From assembly GCA_027382625.1 (NCBI GenBank), contig JAJKFJ010022670.1, forward strand, positions 62,001 through 126,000: 64,000 nt of DNA, written 5' to 3'. The stretch's first letter is position 1. Every line of letters begins with the position of its first letter. The notes beneath the pieces are model-generated. The model did no database searches, was not told where the DNA came from, and worked only from the letters and a program-made list of their open reading frames with translations. Source of the DNA: Tetmemena sp. SeJ-2015. Lineage: Eukaryota; Ciliophora; Spirotrichea; Sporadotrichida; Oxytrichidae. Below are positions 1-11,639 of the stretch, one piece after another. The translations under genes and the position numbers were made by a program.

Positions 1-309
1 TTCTACGTTTTAATAAAGTTTTAAGGGAAGAGCGATATTTTTTTACCTTTCTAAATCATGATTAACCATCATCAATATTTTGAATTTATTAATTTAAATA
101 GAGGTGAACAGCAATTTTAAAAGGATTTAGTTTTTTAATTATAATAACTGTTAATTACTTTCTCATTTTATTATTAACTTTCTGTATACATTAAACATAT
201 TTATTAAATTGTACTATATTCAACTATGCCTCTATTGAATGACTTGCCTAATCCAAATCCTAATACAAAGTTAGAGGATTTGACTCCAATCGATTATATG
301 CATTAAAAT

Positions 310-1020
310 ATTACAACATCTACATTCATATATTTTATGCGCTTTCCATTCTTTTGCTGTTAGCTGTTGTTCTTATTTTTTATATAAGCTTGCTGTTAGC
401 CAGTTAACGAAACCTTACTGTTATTTATCTGCCCCATCCTACTATTCTCAGTTTCTCCTCTGCTTTACGAACCCTCGGCCATGCTATCTGAAATGCCTCC
501 CTTTTTAGAATTAGAATGATTGCTGACAATCAGAGAGTGATGGCTGTTTTTATTATGAAGTAGCTGTTGTAAGGTTTTTCCTGGAGTTTGCTGCTCCTTT
601 TTAGTTTCCGTTAATGATGATAAGCCTTTTAGTAGAGTTGTCTGTGGTGAGTAAGAACTGCCCCGTGGACTGTTGATAGATCTCATCATCAGAGAGTTCT
701 TCATCGAGTGAACTTATGAGTGAGCTCTTGTTATCATCAGCTATTTTAGATTATGTGTAGGCTTGCTTTTAATGAAACCTTGACTGTTAAGTAGTGCTCT
801 TCCAGTTGGCTCTACTGTAGCTATCTCCGTCATTAGTACCTTTGGAGTTACTACTTTAGAGCAACTTTTAACCAGTCCTCAAGTGATTAGTATTTTCTAG
901 AGTGCTTATATTTGCTTGCACTCTGTTATTGTCGCTGTTTGATTCACTATTTCGTCCTGATATTCCATCGAAATCAGATTCTGTCTACTCATATTGTGCA
1001 TATAAGGCAATTAATTCAAT
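310..1020 (-). CDS. Hypothetical Ser/Asn/Gln-rich protein (fragmented frame)
   Basis: I do not recognise this protein. With TAA/TAG read as Gln, the minus strand is open from about 1,020 to about 640 in one frame, giving a Ser/Asn-rich stretch with an acidic patch (SSLDEELSDDE near 700). It then stays open in a second frame from about 740 to below 340, rich in Ser, Asn, Lys and Gln. The two frames overlap near 640-740, so a frame change (intron, IES or error) must lie there. No clear start codon is assigned; an ATG at 991 is in a third frame that stops quickly. No domains, membrane segments or signal peptide are visible. The 3' end is not defined because no convincing TGA was fixed before the AT-rich left edge. 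Confidence 0.4.
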
Positions 1021-1117
1021 ATAAACATGAAATTATTGATTCAATACATAAATTATGTGCATAATAATATCTTAAAAATACATTAAACACAAATTTCATC
1101 CCATTTTTAAAAAAATA

Positions 1118-2122
1118 ATGCATTATTTTGGCTATAATTAGGGTGTTACTTAGTGGTTAGAAGAGGAGGCCAGAAAATATAGATGATGGGTAACATCCAA
1201 AGATAGCTGGAGACTGAACGAGATGCAAACCAGAAAATATCATTAGATAGTTGGTTGCCAATCACAACTTCACAATTAGGAACTGTGTATTCGAGTATAT
1301 CATAAATCAGCAGGTAAAGACACACCAGTAAGAAACTTATTATAACTATCCATAAATAATTATATCATAATTGTATTTGAGATTATCCTAAAGAATGATT
1401 AGCATTCAGAAACTGTAAGTATATATTTTGACTATTAATGGATGAAATTAATTTAGGTTCCTCCTTACCATACTGATTTGAGAGTTTTAATGATGGCTTT
1501 TTTGAGTTCCTCTTGTTCATATATAGTGGATCCATGAAAGCTTAGCACCTTCTTTGTGATCACGATTCCGATAATCAAGAAGATGAAATTGACAACCTAT
1601 CCTCCACTCCTTATCATTAAGAACACGAAAGTGTGAATCAAACTTATGAATTTAATTAAAGTGTCACAAAGTGTAGATGTTTGGAGCTGTTCAAATCCGA
1701 TCTGAACTTCAACTATTATCATTCCCACTACTAGCCAGACTAAGTTCACGAGCAAAAATAGTTTGAGGAATTTAAGCTTTCAACTTTTATTATCCAATGA
1801 AATATTTTTATTACAAATTAGCCATGTCAACCTTGAAGGAAGAACCCCAGTGGCTTTCTTGCAAGTATGATAGCAAACCAAGAAGAAAATGAAGAATCAC
1901 AACGATTCCATAAATATGATGGAGTAAATCATCTACTCATGCCGATAGAAGCTGTAGTGCAGCATCACGTCTAAACAAAAAGTATTAGAAATGCTTTAAG
2001 AGTAAGATAGATCTGTATTTAATCGAAATTTGGGGCTGATTCTATTTAACAAATATTATAGAGGCTTGCTACAAGATGACGACATCTTCTATTAGCAATA
2101 AATCCAGAACTAATTATATTGA
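1118..2122 (+). CDS. Hypothetical protein, IES- and intron-interrupted
   Basis: Unrecognised gene. The ATG at 1118 opens MHYFGYNQGVTQWLEEEARK, and the frame is preserved only if 1181-1240 is removed as an IES (see separate entry); it then continues through a KSAGKDTPV segment. A GTAAGT...TTTAG intron is likely at about 1412-1455. Further coding segments cover about 1480-1800 (acidic and His/Gln-rich, with paired Cys in TKCRCLELF) and 1835-1874. The last segment, about 1890-2122, is Lys/Gln-rich and ends at TGA 2120-2122. Two frame changes in 1455-1890 are unresolved, so the full protein cannot be written down. UAA/UAG codons are frequent throughout. No known domain is seen. It could be two genes, but strand and spacing favour one. 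Confidence 0.5.
1181..1240. other. IES, 60 bp, 11-bp pointer CCAGAAAATAT
   Basis: The 11-bp direct repeat CCAGAAAATAT lies at 1170-1180 and 1230-1240. Removing one copy plus the intervening sequence joins GAGGAGG to CATTAG in frame and yields an uninterrupted protein segment (EEEARKYHQIVG). The unit does not begin with GT or end with AG, so a spliceosomal intron is unlikely. This is what a germline internal eliminated sequence with a pointer looks like. Confidence 0.75.
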
Positions 2123-2562
2123 TAAATAAATTAATGTAATTAAAAGACTCAATTGAGAAACAATAAAATTTTAAACTAAAATTTAAGAATAGCTAAAAAA
2201 GATCAATCAATTCAAAATTAAGAAAGCTATTATCTTTAAGGAAAGATTATTTCATAAAAAATAAATTTTTGAATATGTTACTTGTTTGTTTTTATTTTAT
2301 AATAAAGATGATTATTAAGTAAAACTCAGATAGAAGTATACGAAAATTGATTTTTTTAAGAGATCTATTCGTCCTAATCCTATCAAATATATATATAAAA
2401 GTATTTTTTAATTTTTAAAGTTTTTGAGTAAATTATTTAAAATAAATTAAATTTTTTTAAAAAAAAAGTGTTTACGAAATATTTTTTACTCTAATTTAAA
2501 TTTGATCCAGAAAAATTATATAAGGTATATAAAGGATTTATTCTATCAGATTCATATACTTG
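2123..2562. other. AT-rich spacer
   Basis: About 440 bp of A/T-rich sequence with homopolymer runs and a short AT run near 2388-2397. I see no coding signal, RNA gene or repeat here. It separates two plus-strand genes. Confidence 0.6.
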
Positions 2563-2937
2563 ATGAGTAATTCAAAGCAATTTATAAATAGACTTACTGA
2601 GTTGAAAGATCATAGCCAGAATCAATATTGCTGTTTTAACTTTTCTAAGTACTGCGCACTTATTATAGCTCCTGTTTCACTTGAATTCCACAAATAAAAT
2701 GAATCCAGTTAAGCAAAAAAGTACCAGGGAAAATACTACAAGCAGACACTGACTATATTTAAATCAGATTTAAGGTATATTGAAGCTAATGGTAAAAATT
2801 ACAATTAGGAATAATTTGAAAATAGGTAGAATAAAGATAATGAAATTACAAGGTACATCTTGGAATGGAGCCCTCGCCTTCTGAGGCGTGAACAAAGCAG
2901 TCATAAAGTTTATACATCGTAGCAAAAACTATCTTGA
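2563..2937 (+). CDS. Hypothetical 124-aa protein, intact frame
   Basis: A complete uninterrupted frame runs from ATG 2563 to TGA 2935-2937. It uses several TAA/TAG codons as Gln, so it is invisible under the standard code. The product is basic, Tyr/Lys/Gln-rich, with a Cys pair and a further Cys near residues 28-36 (CCFNFSKYC) and a Trp/Arg-rich end (WSPRLLRREQ). No transmembrane segment or known domain is evident. Its lack of interruptions is unusual in this window, so it may be one piece of a larger gene whose other parts I did not identify. Confidence 0.5.
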
Positions 2938-3309
2938 AAACACAATTTTATAATATATCTCACAAATATTGTGAAGGAAAACCATTAAAGCAGAATTTCT
3001 TATAATCATTTTATGACTTTCTTTTCTAAGGGGAATATTTTTATCAAATTAAAGTTTAATTGTATTTCTATTTTTAGATAAATCTTTTATTTCTGTGTTA
3101 TTAAAAGGATATATTATAAAAATTTAAGGCTTCATATATTCTAAAGAAGAAAAAAAATTATATGTTTCCTTTTATAGTATATTCCGCTATATTATAAACT
3201 CTCTATTAATTCAAATCATTAACTTATCGTTTGAAACTTTGTTACATAATTCAGAGTAAAAATAAATGTCAGAAATCTGAGAGGTTATCACTGTAGCCAT
3301 CAATTTAAC

Positions 3310-3800
3310 TATTTGATCTCTTGCTAAAGAAAGAAGCGCTTTTATCATCTATGTCACGCTATGTTAGCCTGTTGAGATTTGGAAGGTTTTTTTGCTAAGT
3401 TTATTTATTCTACTATTCACGAGATGAAATTAAGTTCAAATCATTATTGTCATTCCCTCTTTGCATCTTCAATTATGTGAATACGGATCCTGATTTAATG
3501 GGGATATCATTAAAAAGATTTTTTAATAAGTTGTTTATCTTGTCTTTTAAACTATTTTTTATAATAAAGAAAATTCAAAAGCAAAATATAGATTTACTAT
3601 GCTGAGGAATATTAAAGTTGTCATTTTGAATTTGTTTTTTATTATTTACTTTCAGGACGGAGACCCCAGTATCAAATTACTCTTCTTGAAGTTATCTAAG
3701 CTTTTGCTGTTATAGCTTTATCAGCCTTGATTAGAAATTTAAGATGTTTAAATATAGATGAGAATTTAATGTAAAAGAAATCTCTATTAAAAACATGATG
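3310..3800 (+). CDS. Possible small coding segments, unrecognised
   Basis: A frame is open from about 3,310 to TGA near 3,602. It contains a plausible peptide (SRDEIKFKSLLSFPLCIFNY) followed by a hydrophobic, Lys-rich end. A second open segment, about 3,655-3,797, follows a pyrimidine-rich ...TTTCAG and reads GRRPQYQITLLEVIQAFAVI, ending at TGA. The two could be exons of one gene. In AT-rich DNA with only one stop codon, open frames of this size arise by chance, so this is tentative. No domain is recognised. Confidence 0.25.
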
Positions 3801-4042
3801 CATAAGGTAATAATTCTCAGCTATGATAAAACATAAAAAAATAAAAAATATATGTTTTAGTTTTTATAATATAATAATTTAAATAGGGATATTTTATCTT
3901 TGGTTTATATCTAATCAAAATTAAGATTTGGAAGTTAAATCTATGACGGAGGGCATATCAGGAAAAAGTTAGAATTATGCAGTTTATCTTTCTTCTCGTC
4001 TCGCTACATCTACTTTAAACTACTTAGATCCGTATGAGTCTT

Positions 4043-6330
4043 TCACATTTTACGGTAATGAATCGATTTTACTATTTGGAGTTTTGGGGAGAGTGCTGAA
4101 ATCTGGATTGTGAGCATAGTTTGAAATGGTGTTTTTTGTGTTTAAGTTATTGTTAAAATTGCTTTGAAATAAAATATCAATTGCAATATTTTATAAATTT
4201 GAGGCTGTGAATCAAAAGCTATCATTGATTCCATACATTTAAAAAATGATAAATATTCCTTACTCTCATCAGTTTAAACACAGTTAATAGACTCTCCTCC
4301 GTACATTTATTTTCGTTAAATCCAAAGTCCGTGATTTTATTAAAGAAATACTTATTTATTTTGATAGATTTAGCTATGAACTTCCTCTTTTTGTCTCCGT
4401 TTGAAGTGGGCTTTAATCCTCTACAAGGATTACTTACCTCTGCTGAAGTTAGTTCCTATTTTCTGCTTTCTGGTCAAGGTCTGTTAAGTTCTAATTTTGC
4501 TGATCTTGGTATACTTTATCGGCTCCAAAGCGACTGTTCATTACTTTATCGTTGTTGGGGGATCTAGCAAAAGGAAAGCTCTTCAACTCTTTAAAATATA
4601 ATAAACTCACTGCTAGCTTAATAAGTTTCAACAATAAGCTCAGGAACAGTTTCTGGTATATCTTAATTGCTGTGAAGGATCTAGGATTTGGTATTAAGAG
4701 TAGGAGTCTGAGAGAGCAGTAGCCTATGCGGAGAAGTTGAGAGACGATTGTATTGTGTTTCTTTTTATAAAACTTGCGATTAGCTCTTAGAAGAAAGACG
4801 CAACATGGATTAAGAAGTGATAGCGTCGGCGTTGTTTGAAGTTGGAAAATATATATTCAAAATAAATACAAATTATTGGTCTGAACTAAGAGGCACTATA
4901 GATATCGCTTTATCTGATTATTGAATCATCTCTCAATAGGTCTACAATCATATTTGAAGTGTCTAATTCGCTCTGAGTTTCGCTTTTCCTCCCTTTCTTG
5001 TACTCAGACTCAAAAATTTATTCTAATAAGGAAAAATAAGATCACTCTCAGACTGCTACATCATCTCTCTCATTTTAATCTTCTCAATTCTTCTCTAGTT
5101 TCGTTGAGATAAGTTGGATTTAGAGTATCTTTTTAATTTTGGCCAAAATAAGTACACTATAAATTAAGACTTCGCTATTGAATTCTATTTTTTTAATTTG
5201 ACTATAGGAATAGCCCAGAAAATGTAAGTTAGAGAGCGAGCAAAGAACCATATGACTGAGTTAGCAAACTTCTTTTTATCGAGGACAGCCTCACAATTAT
5301 TGACCGTAAAAAAGTAGGTATAGATGTCGTAGTAGAGAAAGAAGATAGAGAAAAGAACGAATGAACTAATTATAGTCCTATAACAATCATAAGCAAAAAG
5401 GATAAATTACCAAAGCTTGATGATAGATTTCTTTTGAGTGGAGATAATATACTTGTCAAGTTTAGTCTGAACGTGCTATGCTTGCTCTTCACTCTGTCTA
5501 ATTATGCCTCTAGCATTGTAGGTAATTACTATGCCTATCCCCAGAAAAACAAAGCTGGCTAGCTCTCCAGAAATTCTGAGCATAAGAAACAGTGTTGTCT
5601 TGCAGAGAAGCCGATTATTCTCGAATGCAAATCTAAAGTTCAGCTCTGATATCAATATCACTAATATGTGTTTAATTTTGAGTATTTGAGAATAGATATT
5701 ATGAAGACTCCTAATTGCCAAATGAAATTTAGGACTAGGAATATGCGCAAAAAGAAAAGCCACTTCTTATGCGAAGGCAGAAAGATAGTTGACTTCTTAG
5801 CATAGAAATAGCAACAAAGAAACATAGCGAAAAAGCGGAGGGACTCAAGCAAAACCAATGAGTACGGCACCAAGGAGTCTGGCAAGACTAAATAGTGCAT
5901 AGCCACATCTAAAATCAAAGGATACAATCAAAATCTTACTACTTTCGAAAAAAATAGAGTTCTAAAATGGATACATAGTATTTCTTACCTAATTAAGAAA
6001 ATAATGTTATCAAAAGGGCCTATAATGATTATCGATTAATTTATTCAATTGATAATTATATGTTTTGATGTTAAAATAGAAGGATTTAAAAGTTTGGGAG
6101 TAGAGATAATGAACCACTAGTATGAAAATGCAGAGCAGCGGAATCAGGAACGAAATGGATATCATGATTGCCTAACTTCGAAAGTTTATCTCAAAATCTT
6201 AGTCCAAAATAAAATTTAAGCTCGTTTAGGTTATTATATAAGATAGAAGCCTTGCTAGATAACTTACAAATAGCATTTCTCCTCTCCATAATTGTACTTA
6301 GGATCATGTGTTGTTATATTAAAGCAGGCC
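4043..6330 (-). CDS. Multi-pass membrane protein, unknown family
   Basis: Read on the minus strand, a hydrophilic N-terminal piece (DPKYNYGEEKCYL, near 6,300) is followed by a membrane helix at about 6,150 (ISFLIPLLCIFILVVHYLY). More helices lie at 5,930-5,690, 5,680-5,470 and 5,440-5,180, including IISSFVLFSIFFLYYDIYTY. At least six hydrophobic segments fit a polytopic membrane protein, possibly of seven-helix type. A long hydrophilic Gln/Ser-rich tail covers about 5,060-4,045 and ends at TGA 4043-4045. Frame changes near 5,690, 4,880 and 4,480 mark introns or IESs that I could not place. No family motif is recognised. A 57-codon plus-strand frame at 3,943-4,113 lies across the tail's end and is treated as a shadow. 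Confidence 0.5.
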
Positions 6331-6480
6331 TACAATCGAGACATTTCTTCCAGGAAATTTAATCAAGTCACTTAATCAAAGATGAGCTAATAATTTAACT
6401 ATTTTAATTAACATATCTTCGATTTGCTAGCAAAATATTATAATCATAGCTCATAATTTGACAACTTTAAAATTATAAAA

Positions 6481-7985
6481 TCAATCGAACATTAGATCTT
6501 TAGCCTGAGATTCAGCAATTTGGTTCTCCGATAAAGGTATTGGAATTAGATTTTTAAGCTTATTTGAGTGAACTTCTCTTTCTTTGGTTAATACTCCTGA
6601 AGCTGATTGATGAGTAAATATAAAATCAAAGAGAATTTTATAAAGTGCTTACAGGATTATCTTTTTGCTTAAGAGCTTCAATAGCCTTGCTAAATTAAAG
6701 TTTGAGAATTGCCTCGCTTTCCTCGACATTAGTTAAGGTGTTTTCAGTTACCTTTCCCATATCTCTTGCTTAATTAAGCTACAAATAATTTCTCAGAGGG
6801 TATAATAAATTTGAGATAACTACACAGTATTAGAGTCAAAGAATGTATATTTGACAAAAATAATGGTAATGAGTCCTTTTGAGTATTCAACTTTTTCTTA
6901 ATCATGCTCTCATATAGTTGGGATAAATCCTTGACTGAGCTAAAAACAGATTTTTTGAACTCCAAAAATGCAATTTCCTTGGTAAGCTCTTCAATTTCCT
7001 GATCTACCGCATTTCCTTGATGAGCTTGATCCTGCTAATTCTTTTGAGATGACTAAAGGTTCTTACTTATAATAATATAAATCTCTATTTGGATATTAAT
7101 TTCAAGCTTTGTTATGCCATTTTGCTCTCCTTTCTCTCTTGATCTATAGCATCTTTGAGTTGAAAATTTTTGATAGTTGCTGTTTGTTTGATTTTCAAAT
7201 ACTCTGGCTTAAAAAGCTTCTCACCACTCAGACTTTTCCTCTTGAAAACGGCAATAAGCTCTTCAAAGATTGGCATAACGTATTTTCTCTCCCAGATATC
7301 TGCCATGTCAACATATACTTGGCTGCTAATAGTTGGCATAGTGGCTTTGATTATAAATAAAATGTAAATAACTAATAGGGAGCTTTCCTCTGACTCTTGT
7401 GGCTCTTAGATGGCTCATCATGAAGGATTTAGACCGTGTGGGAAATTATTAATTAAATTAAAATGGCTTTTAAGCAGATTTCCTTGATCTCGTTTATTGA
7501 CTCTTTAAACACCTTCTTTAACTCAACATCAAAGAACTCATTCATAGCTTCTATGAAATGGTATTCTAGCTTCTTGCTTTAGTGAGTAACATTTGACTTC
7601 CTATAGGAATCTTCTTGAATATCCATTCCTACTCCTTACAATAATGTATTCTCTTAAAACTAAATCTAATGCTATTAAGGAACCAGAGATTTTCTTGTCT
7701 ATTGATGAATATTAAACAGAAAATAGAGTTATTCAATATGTAGAATGAAAATGAATAAAATAAAAGAGGATTATTTAAGCGGCAGTATTTACTAAGATAA
7801 TGATAGAAATAATGATCCATCTCTCATTAGAGATAAATATTATACTTTCAGCCCCGATTTTTTAGAAACTTTTCAGTCTCCTTCTGTAAAGCCTGGACGA
7901 ACGAAGATGAAGCTCTTGCAATCTGTTTTAAAACTTGATACTGTAAGCGCTCCTTGTAGGCCTAGTATTGATAGAAAAAAATTCA
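6481..7985 (-). CDS. Coiled-coil protein, unrecognised
   Basis: The minus strand from about 7,985 reads a heptad-rich segment (YQAYKERLQYQVLKQIARAS). It continues at about 7,620-7,480 (MNEFFDVELKKVFKESINEI), 7,340-7,110 (DIWERKYVMPIFEELIAVFK), 7,060-6,880 (VDQEIEELTKEIAFLEFKKS) and 6,760-6,660, ending with a Lys/Glu-rich segment and TGA at 6481-6483. Charged and hydrophobic spacing suggests extended coiled coil. Several frame changes fall in AT-rich gaps, for example about 7,630-7,850 and 7,360-7,460, which are probably IESs or introns. No start codon is firmly assigned. The function is unknown. Confidence 0.5.
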
Positions 7986-7994
7986 AAAAACGGT

Positions 7995-8100
7995 AATTTT
8001 ACTTTATTAAATCCCTCAATTGTAGGGAAATTCATGGACTGCAACATGCCAATCATGGATGGATTTGAAGCCACTTCTCTAAATTTCAGTAAAAAGACAA
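7995..8100 (+). CDS. Orphan fragment of a response-regulator receiver domain
   Basis: Translation around 8,033-8,090 gives MDCNMPIMDGFEATS. This matches the phosphoacceptor region of receiver (REC) domains, in which the Asp of MDCNMP is phosphorylated and is followed by MP-x-MDG. Such domains occur in hybrid histidine kinases, which are common in ciliates. Nothing upstream within 300 bp or downstream resembles the rest of a REC domain (no acidic pair near the start, no conserved Thr/Lys segments), and the flanks fall into AT-rich or unrelated sequence. It lies between a minus-strand coiled-coil gene and a weak plus-strand frame. It is either a displaced piece of a scrambled gene, a relic, or part of the poorly understood 8.43-8.87 kb frame. 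Confidence 0.55.
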
Positions 8101-8204
8101 AAAACAGTGGCTACTTTACTGGAAAAGCTGGCTTCTTAGCCAGTAGTGAAAAATCGGGGATGACCGATAATACTAAAAGGAGTTATCCCCCAAAAAAAAT
8201 TTAA

Positions 8205-8429
8205 GTTACTTATTTGTATATCACTTAAGCTTTAGATTGAGGTGAGATCTTAAAGATATAAATTCCTCGATAAGCCACCAGCCATCTTATAATTCAACTT
8301 TCTTTAATAAAATACCTAACTATACTATGGAATTTATGTAATAGGATTTAAGTTTAAGGGATTCGCACTTTATTAAACTTGGCTTGTCAATTGGCTCTAA
8401 GTATTAACTCTAGAGAATTAATTATATTC
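8205..8429. other. AT-rich gap
   Basis: No convincing coding frame is seen between the receiver-domain scrap and the next open frame. The sequence is AT-rich, with an 8-9 bp TCTAGAGAA-type repeat (about 8,411 and 8,454). Confidence 0.4.
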
Positions 8430-8865
8430 CTCAAATTTTACTTTACTTTAACTCTAGAGAAATTAATGTTTAATAAGTTTTAAGAGTCCAACATAGACAT
8501 ATTAACCTGCTAAGCTCCCTAAGAACTTATTTGGCTCATTTAATTTTGAAATTAGACATTTTGAAAAGGATTCTGCTAAATTCCATAAGAGGAATTTACT
8601 TAAAAATTATTTCTAATTGAGGGATCAGCTGAGTCAACTTAAGAATTAAAAGTGTTAAAATTCGATCCTTATGGCTTGTGAGAAAACCCTGTATCATTTG
8701 CTTGAGGTTACATTTAAGGATTTAAAAAAGGATTCTACTATGTGCCTTAGTTGTTTGAGTTCATTTTTGTTCTATTTAAATATTTTTTTAAATTTGAATT
8801 CAATATCAATGAGGTAGCTTAATGTATTAGGAAATATAAGAAATCTCAAAATTTAAAATCTTTGA
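8430..8865 (+). CDS. Possible CDS, unrecognised
   Basis: One plus-strand frame stays open for about 140 codons and ends at TGA 8863-8865. Its composition is protein-like: Lys/Asn-rich, then LRDQLSQLKN and a Cys-containing, hydrophobic end (ACEKTLYHLL). Its last 20 bp overlap the end of the well-supported minus-strand gene (stop 8846-8848), so one of the two 3' ends is probably misread, or the frame is fortuitous. It might belong with the receiver-domain fragment at 8.05 kb on the same strand, but no histidine-kinase motif is visible. Low confidence. Confidence 0.3.
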
Positions 8866-11421
8866 CTATCGAATCTTTCAAGTTAAGCTATCTAATAAAT
8901 AGTTTCTCATCTTCCTCGGTGAGTGGCTAAATCTTTAATTTTCTTTTTTATTTGAGTCCTCTTTTAAACATTTTATTTTGCTGATAATAATCCAAGCTCT
9001 AAGTGCTGTCTCTACTTCCCTAGCTTCTAAATCCATTATCATTTCTACTTTGAGATGTAATCCCCAAGCCAGCGAGAGGAGGATTTATCTTGCCAACTCC
9101 TAACTCTTCAAAGTTATTTTCTAGTCCTTGAGATTGTCTTTTGTGGCCCCCTACAATCTTAGAAAGCTACATGCCACTACTATCTCCAAATTGCTTTTAA
9201 ATTGCTCTACGAACATTCTTCCTGCTTTTCCATTGCATGATTTCCTTTTGTACATCTCTCAGAAGAATTTAGGCATCTAGCAAAGTTTTGTAGCGGGGGA
9301 CTTAGCAAAAGTAATTAAACTAGACATGTCTCTAGTATTTTTCCTCAAAGTCTTCATTATTTGCAAGCTTTTCTGCCATGCTAGTTTAGAAAAAAATGGA
9401 TTCAATTAACTGAAATAAGTCTTAGGTTAGCCTGATTTAGGGGAACCCATTTTACTGCCCTAAGAAACTGTTCCTGATCTGAGCAATACATTAGAGCTTG
9501 AAGTTACTGTTCGCTAAATGCCTCCAACTTCTTAAGTATTTGTTCCTTAATTATTCGGAGATAGAGTGTTCGTAATTTATCGCTTAAACTATGGGGATAA
9601 TAAAGAGCTAGACGATGTTTAGACTTTCTTCAGATTCGTTTCCCCCTAATTTTATGAAACTTATCCACTACTCTCTGTATTCTCTCCAGCTTTAAAATTT
9701 CTATTGTTAACTTAACCAAAGTAACTAAATAAGAAGAGGATTACTTGGATTGTAAGTTTTATCTATTCGTTAGAATTATTTGCAGTTAAATAGTTAGCCT
9801 GTCTACTTTAGAGATTCGTCCCCGTCAAGTCAATGTTTAAATCAGAAGGAATGTTTAGAGAGACATGCTTATTTTGGAAAAATTCTTGCCTCTAAAGATT
9901 TCCCTATCCCTAAGCTCTATTTTCCTCAGTCCCTTGAATCGATATTAAGTTAATAAGAGGCTTTTAATATGCTTAGCTTGCTTTAGTTTGTACTGATTGC
10001 GTGGGAGTCTGTAAAAGGCTAGCCTTTAGATCTCTTCCGTACTAAGGGTTCGGAGCAGCAGATCTTCTTGCACTCTTTAGACTAGAATTCATTCTAACTA
10101 TACTTTAAATAGAAAACTTTCTCTTTGAGCTTCTATCTCTAGCATGTTGGGCATCTTTTTCTTCTCAATCTTTTAGTTAGCTGGAAATGAAATGCTTGCG
10201 AAGTTTTCAATTTTCTCCATTAGCTCTTGATGATAGTTTTTATACTCTTGCTAGTAGTCAATGCTCTCCTCACTTTACTCTAATTAAAAGCTAATTTAAA
10301 ATATCGAGCTATGAATCTCTGCAGACTATTCTATGTTTAAATCTTCTGTTACTTCATCTTCATCTAGCGAAAAGCTATCCTCATAATTTTCAGCTTCTTC
10401 TATATCTTAATCCTAATCTTTAAATTAAGAAACTCGCCCTTGGAGCTATGATTACTTTCTCTAGTTCTATTATTCAATCTTGATCATTTTCAAACTGAAT
10501 TCTTGCATCGCTTTGTCTTTTTAAGCTGCAGAATTTGTTTTAAAATCTCCGCTGTCTATTTTAATTGTAGAGCTTTTAGTTGTCTTTTACTTATTCAGCT
10601 TTTTAATTTTGGGAGGAGACTTGCCTTTCTATTCACAGATGGCTACCAATTTCTAGAACAGCCGACATTTTGGAATATAGTCCCAAGAGCAATCCAAAGT
10701 ATTCTGCTTATGGAATCTGTTGTTGAATTAAATGAAACCTTTTGCCTTTTTGTTCTAATTTTGCGTGACATATTTCACAATAGGTAAACTATAAATGCAT
10801 TAAGTAATTTATTGTTAAAAAATAGTCCTTCTCATATGATCTGCTTTGAGATTAAAAAAGTTTATATCGACTGTATCCTTTTGCTCTTAAATCTACTCCA
10901 AAAGCTTTAAATCTAGCTACATCATCAACTTTAAAAAGTAAATAAGAAATAATAAACTTATTCTCATACTTCTTCTAATCATGGCTTTATTTCTGAGCCT
11001 ATTTAGACTTAACCTGCTTCTATATTGTTTCTTTTTATTCTTTGTGCTTAATTTATTTGTCATTTGAGTGAATGTCTTCTTTTATATCGTCTTCTTTTTC
11101 TTTAGTTAAATGATCCTCAGTGGTTCCATTCAATTTTTTCTTCATAATATTCAGGTAGGTAAGAGATTTTTAAGAGGAGAAGTTACTATTCAAAGTATTG
11201 TTGTGTCTTTTATAGGTCAGTGGAGCTCCTTAGTATTGCTGATCCAGATTAGGAAATAAGGCAGTTGAAAGATTATGAATTCCATTGCCTTTTGGATTAA
11301 ATAAAGCCCCTCCTGCTCCTAAAATTTGTGTGTTACTAGAGCCTAAGACACTCGAATTCAAGCCTAGAGCTTGAGCTGTGATAGATTTTTCATCTGGACT
11401 CTTATCAGCAGATTTATCCAT
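8846..11421 (-). CDS. Large low-complexity protein with a CxxC motif
   Basis: The likely start is ATG at 11421 (MDKSADKSPDEKSITAQALG). A nearly continuous minus-strand frame runs to TGA 8846-8848, giving roughly 850 residues. Order: Gly/Ser/Asn-rich N-terminus; Lys/Glu/Gln-rich region; a more structured part (about 10,980-10,730) with FTYCEICHAKLEQKGKRFH, a possible metal-binding CxxC; acidic region near 10,390-10,320; Ser/Asn/Gln-rich stretch 10,090-9,420; and a basic C-terminus (QKRKLKIQPLTEEDEKLFIR). Frame changes at about 10,745 and 10,090 mark unresolved IESs, introns or base errors. UAA/UAG are heavily used as Gln. No known family is recognised. The coding call is strong because the frame stays open over more than 2 kb. 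Confidence 0.65.
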
Positions 11422-11639
11422 GCAATGCAAACAAAATAAAGCACAATAAGAATCTGGAAATTAATTTCCCTCATTTTTAATAGATTAGTATGATTTTCCT
11501 ATAGTTTATTTTACATTTTAAGTTAACTTTTCTCATAGTGAAGGTTTTTCAACAAAATTAATTGAACAATTTAGCATATAAGCTTATCAAAAATAAATTT
11601 TCCTTCAATTTCAAAAGTAATTTTATGGAAGTAAAATTG

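Noticed and set aside
3943..4113. 57-codon plus-strand frame with ATG (MTEGISGKSQNYAVY)
   Set aside because: It overlaps the end of a much longer minus-strand frame (about 150 codons, 4,045-4,490). It could be real, but the minus-strand reading is better supported.
7109..7367. Plus-strand open frames with hydrophobic sequence at 7.1-7.4 kb
   Set aside because: They lie opposite a longer minus-strand coiled-coil coding segment that continues on both sides; treated as shadows.
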